From: a virus
Direction: 5' to 3' (one strand)
IMG/VR virus record: IMGVR_UViG_3300029267_002679
Span: 1 to 23,523 of that record
DNA length: 23,523 nt
Shown here in pieces: positions 6,736 through 15,107 of the stretch. The translations under genes and the position numbers were made by a program. A model generated the notes under the pieces. It saw only the letters and a program-made list of their open reading frames with translations, was not told the DNA's origin and did no database searches. Numbering within the stretch: position 1 is the stretch's first letter; every line of letters starts with the position of its first letter.

Positions 6736-7422
6736 ATGCCTTTAGGACAAACACCATATGTTTACCAGGGGGGTCAGGATGACCTGAAACGGTTGTTTTA
6801 CAGCGATCCTGACAAAGCCTTTGCGAGGGCGATTACCATCCCCGCAGGTTACGGCGTGATCAAAGCCGGTGCCATTATGGGGATCATCACGGAGAGTACG
6901 AACCGGGTGGGTCAGTATGTACCTTATACCGGGCTTGACGCGGTGGGGAATGTTGCTGCGGGTGTTGAGGACTTGTTCGGTGCCGCGTTTCTGGTGGCCG
7001 ATCCGTCCACAGGTTCAGACGGTTACGTGACCATGGACGACAGCTACAAGTTTGCGGTTGGCGACCACCTGGTTGCGGGCGACAGCGACCTGAGCAACAC
7101 GGACCTTGGTGCTATTACGGCCATTGACAGAACTACCTACACCCACATGGCGAAGATTACGGTAACGAATTCTTTTGGTTCGGAAACCATTGCCAAGGGT
7201 GCGGTCATTACCATCCAGAGCGCCACGGCATCGCCGTATGTGTGCGCTGCGGGTGTTTTGAAAGCGGCGGTTGATACCGGCGTGGGTGAGAACGCCAAAG
7301 GTGGTCAGGGTGTACTGGTGATCAAGAACGCCATGTTCTACTCGGACAATCTTTATAACTATAACGCGGATGTGGCGACAGACCTTGGTGGGACCGCCAG
7401 CACGCCGTACCTGATCATCTAA
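6736..7422 (+). CDS. Head decoration protein (gpD-like)
   Basis: Probably the capsid-stabilising trimeric decoration protein: 228 residues, immediately before the major capsid gene, in the lambda D position. It contains 'ITIPAGYGVIKAGAIMGI' near residues 34-51, the usual start of the decoration fold, then beta-rich, Gly/Ala/Asp-rich sequence. It is longer than lambda gpD (about 110 residues) and has a middle segment (about residues 95-160: 'KFAVGDHLVAGD', 'IAKGAVITIQ') that looks like an added beta domain. GGAGGTG at 6722-6728 precedes the ATG by seven bases, suggesting high expression. Confidence 0.75.
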   Translation: MPLGQTPYVYQGGQDDLKRLFYSDPDKAFARAITIPAGYGVIKAGAIMGIITESTNRVGQYVPYTGLDAVGNVAAGVEDLFGAAFLVADPSTGSDGYVTMDDSYKFAVGDHLVAGDSDLSNTDLGAITAIDRTTYTHMAKITVTNSFGSETIAKGAVITIQSATASPYVCAAGVLKAAVDTGVGENAKGGQGVLVIKNAMFYSDNLYNYNADVATDLGGTASTPYLII

Positions 7423-7440
7423 GAAAGGAGGTGAAAGGTT

Positions 7441-8667
7441 ATGCCTATTGGAATTAATGACGTATCAGCATTGAGGCTTACAGTTCTCAATAAGCTGGTC
7501 ACGAAGTACATGACGCCTCCCAACTTGATTCTCAGCCAGTTCTTTCCGGCTGTTAATTATGAGTCGGACAACATCGAGTGGGAATCCCAGATCGGAAGCA
7601 GGGGTTTAACCCCGTTCGCGGCTGAAGACGCCGAGTCTCCCGCCGTGGCCATTCCCGGTGTTGGGCAGAATTCAGCGCAAGCTGCGTTCTGGAAAGAACG
7701 AACCTTTTTTGGTTCATCCTTTCTGAACAACATTCGACAGGTGGGAACCGACCGCAAGTACCAGAGTGCGGAAAGGACCCTTGGGAACCAGGTGAGGAAC
7801 CTGAGCAACCGCAGTTACCGCAGGGAAGAGTGGATGCGGGCGCAGATGCTCTGTAACGACGGGTTCACGTATAAGGACAAAAACGGGGTGTATATCACTC
7901 TGGATTACGGAATTCCGGACGACAACAAGGTGTCTCTGGCCACTGATTATAAGTGGGATGAAGGGACCAAGCGTGACATTGTGCAGGACATTTATGCGGC
8001 CAAACTGGCAGTCAGTAACGCCAACGCCGGTGTTTTGAACAACGCCATCTTCACCAGTGAAGTGCTGAAGTACATGGTGTTTGACGATACCATTCAGACG
8101 CTTCTGCAAAAATCTTCGTTCGGTCAAGGCGACTTGTTCGCAAACCCAACGAGCGTTATTGGGAACCTGATTGGTATCGGGAATATGCACCTGTACGACG
8201 AGGCTTACCAGATTCGCGCATGGTTGACCACGGCTCTCAGTTCCGGTGCCGGACCCCATACTGTGTATGTGGATTCCACGGTTGACTTTGAAGTGGGTGG
8301 CACTCTGACGGTGTTGGATGTGTCCGCGAAAACAACCGAAACCTTAACCATTACAGCAGTCAACACCAATTCCGGAACCTTGACGGCGACCGGGACTCTT
8401 TCGTCCAGCTACAAGGCGACTGAGGATTATGTCTACATGACCAAGAAGTTTATACCCACCAATAAGTTCGTGATGTGGGCGGATAATGTTGACGGTGAAC
8501 CGATTGCTGAATTCATGAAAGCACCTCATGAGCTTGACAGGCGATGGGGCCAGCAGGTTGACCGTTGGGAAAAACGCGATCCTGATGGAATTTTTGTGCG
8601 GGTAGAGGATAAGGGCCTTCCGGTTCTGTATCATGAGGACGCGGTTTATCAACTGACGGTAGCCTAA
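7441..8667 (+). CDS. Major capsid protein (lambda gpE type)
   Basis: Main shell subunit, 408 residues, expected to adopt the HK97 fold. Position after the protease-scaffold and decoration genes, and elements such as 'LYDEAYQIR' (about 251-259) and 'KKFIPTNKFVMW' (about 335-346), fit the gpE family. Between these two, residues 262-335 form an extra Thr/Val/Gly-rich beta segment ('TVYVDSTVDFEVGG', 'TETLTITAV', 'SGTLTATGTL') that looks like an inserted domain. GGAGGTG at 7427-7433 lies seven bases before the ATG, as expected for the most abundant virion protein. Downstream genes are closely spaced. Confidence 0.9.
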   Translation: MPIGINDVSALRLTVLNKLVTKYMTPPNLILSQFFPAVNYESDNIEWESQIGSRGLTPFAAEDAESPAVAIPGVGQNSAQAAFWKERTFFGSSFLNNIRQVGTDRKYQSAERTLGNQVRNLSNRSYRREEWMRAQMLCNDGFTYKDKNGVYITLDYGIPDDNKVSLATDYKWDEGTKRDIVQDIYAAKLAVSNANAGVLNNAIFTSEVLKYMVFDDTIQTLLQKSSFGQGDLFANPTSVIGNLIGIGNMHLYDEAYQIRAWLTTALSSGAGPHTVYVDSTVDFEVGGTLTVLDVSAKTTETLTITAVNTNSGTLTATGTLSSSYKATEDYVYMTKKFIPTNKFVMWADNVDGEPIAEFMKAPHELDRRWGQQVDRWEKRDPDGIFVRVEDKGLPVLYHEDAVYQLTVA

Positions 8668-8682
8668 AAGGGGGTGATCTGA

Positions 8683-9153
8683 ATGGAACAGAGACGTGGA
8701 CCATACCCCAGCATCGGCGCCCGTAAGCAGTGGGCGGCCAATAACTCGGTTGCGATGATGGCGGTGATTTCAGGTGAGTTTTCCGCCAGTCGTCCGGGTA
8801 TGCCGCTCGGTGCGGCAAATGTGGCCGGTAAGATTTCCAATGTGTGGTTGTCGGTCGGAGCCAGTGGGAAGGATGATACCAACACCTTGTCAGTGACCGC
8901 CGACGTGCTGATTAACGGCACAACTTGCCTGACGACTGCGCCGATTATCGCGCATGTGAGCGGAGAAGCCAGCACCAACAAGACAACCAAGGTTGACGAT
9001 GATACCGGCGTTACACAAGCGGTTGTTGATCCTGATGCGAATGACGTGTCCTACGGGGACGTAATTACCTATGACATGACGCTCACCAGGACCGCTTCAC
9101 CTACAACGGAGATGGGTACCTTCGCTATCGCCGTGGAGTTTGAACCCGCTTAA
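8683..9153 (+). CDS. Small beta-rich head-module protein
   Basis: Not firmly recognised. The 156-residue protein is rich in Thr, Val, Ala and Asp with alternating hydrophobic stretches ('KISNVWLSVGASG', 'LSVTADVLING', 'DVITYDMTLTR', 'GTFAIAVEFEP'), suggesting a beta-sandwich, and has no signal peptide or membrane segment. It sits directly after the major capsid gene with a good GGGGGTGA ribosome-binding site, so a capsid decoration or minor head protein is likely. Its start is the first ATG after the capsid stop. Function is inferred only from position and composition. Confidence 0.7.
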   Translation: MEQRRGPYPSIGARKQWAANNSVAMMAVISGEFSASRPGMPLGAANVAGKISNVWLSVGASGKDDTNTLSVTADVLINGTTCLTTAPIIAHVSGEASTNKTTKVDDDTGVTQAVVDPDANDVSYGDVITYDMTLTRTASPTTEMGTFAIAVEFEPA

Positions 9154-9168
9154 CCTGGAGGACAATCG

Positions 9169-9528
9169 ATGAGGATCGAAGTTCTAGTGACATTGAAAGG
9201 ATCTAGCATCTGGCGAAAGGGGACAGTGTTTGACGACGCTGTTTCCCCGATCCCAGGTGATATTCTGAAAGAGGTTGGAGGTAGTGCCGTCAAAGTCATG
9301 GCCGAGAACCCATTTGCCGTGACGGAAACGAAAATCGAGACTGAAGAACCCGTTGTGGAAGAATCGCCATGGGGAGATTACCCATCGGATGAAGTACCGC
9401 AACAAGAGAAAACGTCTACCCGTCAACCCGAGGTGGTTGATGCAAAACAAAGTGTTTGTCAGGAATGCGGTTGGACCGGAAAAACGGAAGCCGCTTTGAA
9501 ACGTCATATGACGATTAAGCACAGGTAA
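9169..9528 (+). CDS. Head-module protein with C-terminal C2H2 zinc finger
   Basis: A 119-residue protein in three parts. Residues 1-45 ('MRIEVLVTLKGSSIWRKGTV...') look like a short beta-barrel found in small phage head-tail proteins. Residues 46-92 are acidic and Pro/Thr-rich, likely a flexible linker. Residues 96-118 carry a classic C2H2 finger: CxxC, twelve residues, H, four residues, H ('CQECGWTG...LKRHMTIKH'). Such fingers are rare in phage structural modules. GGAGG precedes the ATG. It lies between capsid and connector genes, so it could contact DNA at the neck or bind nucleic acid during packaging (inference). Confidence 0.8.
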   Translation: MRIEVLVTLKGSSIWRKGTVFDDAVSPIPGDILKEVGGSAVKVMAENPFAVTETKIETEEPVVEESPWGDYPSDEVPQQEKTSTRQPEVVDAKQSVCQECGWTGKTEAALKRHMTIKHR

Positions 9529-9533
9529 GAGCA

Positions 9534-9989
9534 ATGACACGGGACGAAATGATCGCGCAGGTTCAAGCGGAAGTGAAGGGATTGTCCTCCAGCTTGGATT
9601 CGGATGATTATGAAAATGCCATATCCGCTGCCGAACGGGACACGGGATGGAGTCTTCCCCAATCAACGGACTTCAAAGTGAAGTGGTTGATGGAACGGGC
9701 CAAACGGCATTTGTTTTTTTTCCTGATGTCGGAATCCGCTGCAAAGTTCAGATTTAAGAATATCCATCTCCAACATCGGTTTGATCACTATACCAAAGTC
9801 ATTGAAATGTTGGATAAGAGTTTTGTGGAAGCGCAAAATGAATTTGCGTTCGAGTTTGCGGATGTTAGTGCTTATGCCATCGCCGGAACGAAAATAGACG
9901 CGGGCTTTTCATACGAACCTCAAACGGGTCGGGAGACCACATATAATAGCGAGAACCAGACGGTCATTACGCCGAATGAGAATTCATAA
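9534..9989 (+). CDS. Head-tail connector-like protein
   Basis: A 151-residue mostly helical protein. The region 'DTGWSLPQSTDFKVKWLMER' (about residues 36-55), with following helices rich in aromatic residues ('HLFFFLMSESAAKFRF', 'LQHRFDHYTKVIEML'), resembles gp6-type connectors that sit below the portal. Its position between capsid and neck genes fits. It starts five bases after the previous stop and its own stop abuts the next ATG (TAAATG). The specific family was not established by search. Confidence 0.6.
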   Translation: MTRDEMIAQVQAEVKGLSSSLDSDDYENAISAAERDTGWSLPQSTDFKVKWLMERAKRHLFFFLMSESAAKFRFKNIHLQHRFDHYTKVIEMLDKSFVEAQNEFAFEFADVSAYAIAGTKIDAGFSYEPQTGRETTYNSENQTVITPNENS

Positions 9990-10616
9990 ATGAGTGTCGG
10001 TGACGATATAAAAGAAGCCATTGCTGACGTTGGATCAACTTATACCATTGTCAGGGATGCGGGAAACATATCGGGTGAGTACGGACTCTTGGAGTTTTCT
10101 TCCCAGGTTACAAAGCCCCTTACAATAGAGAGCTTTCGTCGGAGCACTGTTGGATATGATACCCAGGCCGTTACCGGCGATGTGGTCGAGTTTGACATCA
10201 TTGGCGAACGGTTTCTTGTCACAAACATGCTACCGGAGTTGTTTGAAAACGCCGTGGTTCAAAAAGAGGCAGTTCTGTATAAATGCAATGTTTCAAGCGG
10301 TGAGCTGATGCGTCCCAGTGGCGAAACGTGGGACGATCCGATGAATCAGTACCATAAAGAAACTGCGTGGGAAGTGATCAAAGACAACTGTGATGCCATG
10401 CAGGTGGCGGCGCTTTATGGAAACGATCTTGAAACGGAAAACGAACTGGCGCTTTTGGGATTACAGAAAGATGAGGTGTTGCTGCCTCATTCGGTTGGCG
10501 CTCAGGTGATGGACAGATGGCAACCGTACTCAGGTGAATATTACATGGTTGCTACGATTGAAACCAGGCGATACCCGGACGTTGACGTCCTGATTGTAGA
10601 AGAAGATCGAAGATAA
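9990..10616 (+). CDS. Probable neck or head-closure protein
   Basis: Not firmly recognised. The 208-residue protein has a beta-rich N-terminal part ('GDVVEFDIIGERFLVTNMLP', about residues 63-82), a short helical middle and a second beta segment at the C-terminus ('YYMVATIETRRYPDVDVLIV'). This resembles head-closure/stopper proteins that follow gp6-like connectors. It starts immediately after the preceding stop. It is the last head-module gene before the carbohydrate cassette; in related layouts tail-completion genes would follow directly, but here they resume only at 19138. Confidence 0.55.
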   Translation: MSVGDDIKEAIADVGSTYTIVRDAGNISGEYGLLEFSSQVTKPLTIESFRRSTVGYDTQAVTGDVVEFDIIGERFLVTNMLPELFENAVVQKEAVLYKCNVSSGELMRPSGETWDDPMNQYHKETAWEVIKDNCDAMQVAALYGNDLETENELALLGLQKDEVLLPHSVGAQVMDRWQPYSGEYYMVATIETRRYPDVDVLIVEEDRR

Positions 10617-10621
10617 ACCAA

Positions 10622-10634
10622 TCCTCCTGGAGGA
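10622..10634 (+). promoter_or_regulatory. Hairpin overlapping the ribosome-binding site of the first cassette gene
   Basis: TCCTCCTGGAGGA is self-complementary: TCCTC can pair with GAGGA across a three-base loop. The 3' arm is the Shine-Dalgarno of the glycosyltransferase starting at 10639. Pairing would mask the site, so the cassette's first gene could be translationally controlled or need ribosomes arriving from the gene upstream. Confidence 0.45.
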
Positions 10635-10638
10635 AAGC

Positions 10639-12651
10639 ATGAAACGAGTATTATTCATTGGGGAAACCCCCATTGGCACAACTGGAAATTCGAACATGCT
10701 GGCAGCGATGCTGGATGACCTGGATCACGACAAATACCGGGCCTGCTGCTTTGTTGTCGGGAATGTGAACCCATCATCCGTGGCGTTTGATCCCTTGCCG
10801 TACACCTTGATCAACGGGTCGATTCCGGAGGATTACTGGGGCATGAACCGTCTTTTGTCTATCATTCAGGAAACCACCTTCGACTTCATGGTCATGGTCG
10901 GGATTGACTTTTGGCGGTATCTTCCCATCTGGCAGCATCTTCGGAACTTGCGGGACGCAAAGAAATTTAAATGGATTGCCATATTTCCATACGATCTCTG
11001 GTCTCTCGAAAAGTCTTGGTTGCCACACCTGAACGACCTGGACTTCCCGTGTGTGTACTCCCAGTACGGGTATGACATGCTCAAGGATCACGTTCCAAAA
11101 ATCCGTTATTACCGTCCCCGTCTGAACGGGTGGGAGCATTTCAAGCTTTTGGAGGGGGATGATCTGTTCAAGGCCCGTCAGGAGGTCTTCCCGAATGTCC
11201 CGATAGGCGCCAAGATATTTGGTTTTGTCGGGCAAAACCAGATTCGCAAGTCTCCCGAACGACTGGTTAAAGCGTTTTTTGAGGCGAAAAAGGACGTTCC
11301 GGAAGCCGTTCTCTACCTACACACCGACCTGAACGGGATTTACAACCTGAAGCAGATTGCCGGCATGTACGGTGCTCAGAGTGGTGATCTGGTGGCTAAA
11401 CAGCAGGGCGTGACCTATGCGAGGGATAAAATGCCGATGGTATACAATGCCATGGATTATTTGGTGAACTGTTCCATGCAGGAAGGGCTGTCATGGACAC
11501 CCATTGAAGCCATGCTCTGTGGAACGCCGGTGATCGGGTCTGATACAACGGCACAGACGGAACTGTTGAAAGACGCCGGGTATTTGGTCCCTTGTCGGGA
11601 TTTGGCTTTCGTCCCGATGTCGGGAAAGGGTGAAAACGTATCGGTTGAGTCAAAAGCATGTCGAGTGGAGGATATCCGAGACGCCATTATTCGGTGTGCT
11701 GAATCAGAAAAGCTGAACCAGGTAATGAGGCACAAGAGCGTTGAGTTCGCCAACGACTGGATCTCAAAGACGGATGATATCAACGACCTTTTAAACGACG
11801 CGTCCAAAAAAAGAAAGGTCAAAAAGATCGAAGCTGTTTTGTTCGCCCAGCACTCTTCAGCCGGTGACGTGCTCATGACAACCCAATGTTTTAAGGGAAT
11901 CAAAGAGCGTCACAAAGGGATGAAGCTGGTTTACATGACCCAGCGGCATTTTGCCGGGATCGTGGAAAACAACCCTTACCTGGATCAGGTGATCGAGTGG
12001 GATGAAAGCCTGATTAAGCAGTACCTTGTTCACTATAACCCGCACGGTGAAAAAATACTTCCGGGTGGATGGAACAACCTGGATGTGACCCTTTACAGCA
12101 TGTACCCGTATTTCTGTAATGTGGAATCGGATGAGCTGTTCATTGACCCGGTGGAACCGGAAGGGTTCTTGACGGACGGGAACTACCTTGTGGTTCATAC
12201 CACAGGCGGCAGCAAAGAGTACCGGGCCTACGCTCACATGAATCAGGTGATTAAGGGTTTGGATATCCCTGTGATTCAGCTGGGGGCCGCGTCTGACATT
12301 CGGTGCGGCGCGGATATTGACTTATGTGGAAAACTCTCATGGCGGGAGTCTGCCTGGGTGATGAAGCATGCAAAAGCAGCTGTTGTGGTTGACAGTTTTT
12401 TGAGCCACATGGCCGGTGCGGTGGGAACCGATGCAGTGGTGTTATACGGACCTGCACCTGCACGGGTAGTCCAACCCAGGATGCAGCACGGCGCCGAACT
12501 CATTAACCTGGAACCGGATATGTTGAAGGTGTGTGCGCCGTTGAGCCATTGCTGGAGCACACCGCAACGGGGAAAGGTGAAATGTCAGAGTCCGTGTATT
12601 AATTCAATCTCGCCTGTGACGGTGAGAAATGTTTTGGAGGGGTTGTTATGA
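10639..12651 (+). CDS. Two-domain glycosyltransferase (GT4-GT9 fusion)
   Basis: A 670-residue protein joining two GT-B fold transferases. Residues 1 to about 390 are GT4-like: 'EGLSWTPIEAMLCGTPVIG' has the E-x7-E signature (E282, E290) for binding the sugar nucleotide. After a Lys-rich linker ('KKRKVKKIE', 390-398), residues 399-670 are like GT9 heptosyltransferases: 'SSAGDVLMTTQ' near 406, 'VVHTTGGSKEYRA' near 518, and 'VVDSFLSHMAGAVG' (583-596). Four cysteines near the C-terminus (632, 638, 649, 653) may form a metal site. Two transferases in one chain suggest consecutive sugar additions. Donor and acceptor cannot be read. The 3' end overlaps the next gene by ATGA. Confidence 0.88.
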   Translation: MKRVLFIGETPIGTTGNSNMLAAMLDDLDHDKYRACCFVVGNVNPSSVAFDPLPYTLINGSIPEDYWGMNRLLSIIQETTFDFMVMVGIDFWRYLPIWQHLRNLRDAKKFKWIAIFPYDLWSLEKSWLPHLNDLDFPCVYSQYGYDMLKDHVPKIRYYRPRLNGWEHFKLLEGDDLFKARQEVFPNVPIGAKIFGFVGQNQIRKSPERLVKAFFEAKKDVPEAVLYLHTDLNGIYNLKQIAGMYGAQSGDLVAKQQGVTYARDKMPMVYNAMDYLVNCSMQEGLSWTPIEAMLCGTPVIGSDTTAQTELLKDAGYLVPCRDLAFVPMSGKGENVSVESKACRVEDIRDAIIRCAESEKLNQVMRHKSVEFANDWISKTDDINDLLNDASKKRKVKKIEAVLFAQHSSAGDVLMTTQCFKGIKERHKGMKLVYMTQRHFAGIVENNPYLDQVIEWDESLIKQYLVHYNPHGEKILPGGWNNLDVTLYSMYPYFCNVESDELFIDPVEPEGFLTDGNYLVVHTTGGSKEYRAYAHMNQVIKGLDIPVIQLGAASDIRCGADIDLCGKLSWRESAWVMKHAKAAVVVDSFLSHMAGAVGTDAVVLYGPAPARVVQPRMQHGAELINLEPDMLKVCAPLSHCWSTPQRGKVKCQSPCINSISPVTVRNVLEGLL

Positions 12652-13388
12652 TCATCGCAATGAAATGCCTCAATGAGGAGCGATCCGTCAAACCCGTGAT
12701 CGGTGACATCCACGACGAGCCCTGGGTGGATCGAATCATCGTCATAGACGGCTGTTCTTCGGACGATACGGTGATTGAGTTGAAAGAGTTCAAGAAAGTC
12801 GAAGTCTATCAGCACAAGTGGGAGAAATGGTTCCATGCTCAAGAAGTCATTCAGTCCAACATTCTGCTTCAGTATATTCCCATGGACGATATATTTTTTA
12901 TCCTGGACTTTGATGAACAATGCTCTCCTGAACTGAAATCCCTTCTGGCCGATATCGACAAAAACGGCATGGATGTGGACTGTGTGCATGTGTCTCGAAA
13001 GTCCTATGAACTGATGCGGTTCCCGGATTCACCCTTTGCCATTCCCGGAGAGGACGGGTTCTGGATTGTATCTCACCAGATCGGGCAATACCCGGATTAC
13101 CAGTTGCGGATCATTCGACGCAAGCTTGGTATGCACTGGGTCAATTCCCCGCACCACATTATGTTTGGGCTGAAAGAAGGCTTGTTCACCAGCAAAAACA
13201 TTCAGGCGGATATTATCCATTACCACGGCAAAGAGGATTCCCGATGTCGGGACAGTATTGAGCGACAGTGGCTCAGGAACCAGGCCAGGCGAAAGCACCT
13301 GGGGTTGGAAGCAGATGTGTTTGAGTGCGACCCGAAACCGGAAATCGCACATTACGCCATTCCGTCCTACTGGGAGGAGAACCGATGA
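12648..13388 (+). CDS. GT2-like glycosyltransferase
   Basis: A 246-residue GT-A fold enzyme. The N-terminus has 'KCLNEERSVKPVIGDI' and then 'VDRIIVIDGCSSDDTV' (about 27-42), the nucleotide-binding pattern of GT2. The metal-binding DxD is 'LDFDEQ' (D87, D89). The C-terminal part contains 'HHIMFG' and a His-rich 'IIHYHGKEDSR'. No membrane segment is seen, so it is likely soluble. The ATG overlaps the preceding stop (ATGA) with GGAGGGG upstream, and its own end overlaps the next gene in the same way, indicating coupled translation. Confidence 0.87.
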   Translation: MIIAMKCLNEERSVKPVIGDIHDEPWVDRIIVIDGCSSDDTVIELKEFKKVEVYQHKWEKWFHAQEVIQSNILLQYIPMDDIFFILDFDEQCSPELKSLLADIDKNGMDVDCVHVSRKSYELMRFPDSPFAIPGEDGFWIVSHQIGQYPDYQLRIIRRKLGMHWVNSPHHIMFGLKEGLFTSKNIQADIIHYHGKEDSRCRDSIERQWLRNQARRKHLGLEADVFECDPKPEIAHYAIPSYWEENR

Positions 13389-13999
13389 ACTACGTCATAG
13401 GTGACAGCCACGTTTCCATCTTCTCAGGGCAAGACCATATCTCGGAAGGGTTTCCCAATATCCACGGGGATCTGCTACCGAACTTCAGGACGGGAAACGT
13501 ATCTGCTTATCTGGCATACAACTTCGGTCAGCCTGAACACCCGGTTACGGTTACGGTGGACAAGTACCTTTCAAAAATACCGGAAGGTTCAACGGTTATT
13601 TTCAGCTTTGGTGAGATCGACTGCCGGTGTCATGTGATGAAACAACCTGGGCCTAAGTGTCAAGTGGTCCAAGATATCGTCAACAGGTACACGACTGGGC
13701 TTGAGACGTATATGGATCGATTTGAGGTGTACGCCTTGTTGCCGCACGTCATTAAGCTGAAACCGGATGACGATATCGATTCTGCCGTGGGAACATGGCT
13801 GGATATCACGGCGGCAGGCATGCTCTTTAACGCCTACATGAGATTCTGGAGTGATGACAGGTGCTTGTCGGTGTTCGACTGGGCATACAATTACGAGATT
13901 TTTGAGCAGCATGAGTATTACCAGGACGATACACACTTGAGTCAGAAGGCGCTGCCTTTTGTGCTTTCCGAATGCCAGAGTAGGGGGATTGAAATATGA
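13385..13999 (+). CDS. SGNH/GDSL-hydrolase-like protein
   Basis: A 204-residue protein with SGNH-fold signatures: block I 'YVIGDSHVS' (Ser8 as nucleophile), a block III-like 'FSFGEIDCR' (73-81), and block V 'DDTHLS' giving the Asp181-xx-His184 pair. Such enzymes commonly act as esterases; in sugar clusters some add or remove acetyl groups. The 'GEIDCR' form recurs in sugar-pathway relatives. The ATG at 13385 has GGAGGAGA upstream and overlaps the previous stop; a longer frame from 13325 would overlap the previous gene by 64 bases and is rejected. The substrate is unknown. Confidence 0.75.
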   Translation: MNYVIGDSHVSIFSGQDHISEGFPNIHGDLLPNFRTGNVSAYLAYNFGQPEHPVTVTVDKYLSKIPEGSTVIFSFGEIDCRCHVMKQPGPKCQVVQDIVNRYTTGLETYMDRFEVYALLPHVIKLKPDDDIDSAVGTWLDITAAGMLFNAYMRFWSDDRCLSVFDWAYNYEIFEQHEYYQDDTHLSQKALPFVLSECQSRGIEI

Positions 14000-14259
14000 C
14001 CATTTATTTTTGCAAACAATGTGGCCGAACGGGGCGGTTCAACGAAAAGCCGAACCACTGTTACTTTTGTCATATCGATCATATTGAAAATGTCAGCGAT
14101 GAGGATGCGGTGCGGATGGGTGTCAATATCCCCGATGGTTCACCCTATGAGTTCCCGGGGGATGTGCGGTTCCACCCGATGTCGGGAGAGCCGGTGTCGC
14201 CATTCGATGGGTATACACTGAGACAGTTTCAGAGGGACATGATGGAGAGGGTCCTATGA
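13996..14259 (+). CDS. Small zinc-ribbon protein
   Basis: An 87-residue protein beginning with a rubredoxin-like zinc knuckle pair: Cys6-x2-Cys9, twelve residues, Cys22-x2-Cys25, followed by His26 and His29. The remainder is acidic and ends in a short helix ('YTLRQFQRDMMERVL'). No enzyme motif is visible. It overlaps both neighbours by ATGA, so it is co-translated with the sugar enzymes and may act as a partner or adaptor for one of them (inference). Confidence 0.8.
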   Translation: MTIYFCKQCGRTGRFNEKPNHCYFCHIDHIENVSDEDAVRMGVNIPDGSPYEFPGDVRFHPMSGEPVSPFDGYTLRQFQRDMMERVL

Positions 14260-15107
14260 TCAGTCTCGTTATCAATCTCGATACCAGACCCGGTTTTATG
14301 GAAGAAGAAACCGTCCAAGGCACCATGATGAACGGCACCCGTTCTCTGGACTTCTTTACGGACGGGGTTCTGAATAAGATCCGGTTTTTTGAAGGCCATG
14401 ATCTGGAGACCACGGTCTTTATCGACGTTCACGAACGGCTGCCGAGGGATATCGAAACATGGCTACTGGATCGGCAGGCTGAAGGGACCATAGACAACCT
14501 GGTGCTCAACAAACATACGGAACAGTTCTTGGGGGAGCCGTTCCAGAAGTGGAATGATCTGAACTTTTTAAACGCCATGACCATTTCCAGGGGCGACATT
14601 CTGGTTCATTTTGACGGAGACATGAACGCCTTTATCAATGACCCGTCAGTGATCCATGAATGGCTGCAATGGTTGGATGAAGGCAAGTATCAGTATATCT
14701 CATACCCAAGCGCCTACTCACCCGCACCTGTTATTGACCCACGGTTCGAAAATTACTGGTGGGCCAGCACCCGTTTTTTTATGACAACCAGGGATATGTG
14801 CTCACCCGGCGTGTCAGACTGGCTGGAGATTGTAGCCTGTCTGAGGAGTTCAGAGTACCTGTACAAGCAATACGGCGATGACGACGATCCGAGGAACCCG
14901 TGGCTGGAGCATATTCTTGGTTTGATGTCAGCTGGAAAGCATGCGGTGTTTTACCCGCCTATGCAACCACAACGATACCTGATGTTCTCATGGTCCCATT
15001 ACTATTCAGGCGTCTTAAAGCAACTCAATTCATGGCCCTATAAGCGGGTCTTGGAGTATGTGGACCACATTTCATACCCATGCGATGTGGCCGGGAGAAA
15101 AATATGA
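14256..15107 (+). CDS. GT-A-like glycosyltransferase, family unclear
   Basis: A 283-residue protein with 'ISRGDILVHFDGDMNAF' (about 110-125), a DxD motif (D120, D122) placed as in GT-A transferases, preceded by a beta-alpha pattern ('TTVFIDVHERL'). The N-terminus 'MISLVINLDTRPGF' resembles the first strand of the fold but lacks the usual NE start of GT2. The C-terminal half is rich in Trp and Tyr, which often line sugar-binding surfaces. It overlaps the previous gene by ATGA and the HNH gene by ATGA. Glycosyltransferase activity is likely but not certain. Confidence 0.65.
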   Translation: MISLVINLDTRPGFMEEETVQGTMMNGTRSLDFFTDGVLNKIRFFEGHDLETTVFIDVHERLPRDIETWLLDRQAEGTIDNLVLNKHTEQFLGEPFQKWNDLNFLNAMTISRGDILVHFDGDMNAFINDPSVIHEWLQWLDEGKYQYISYPSAYSPAPVIDPRFENYWWASTRFFMTTRDMCSPGVSDWLEIVACLRSSEYLYKQYGDDDDPRNPWLEHILGLMSAGKHAVFYPPMQPQRYLMFSWSHYYSGVLKQLNSWPYKRVLEYVDHISYPCDVAGRKI

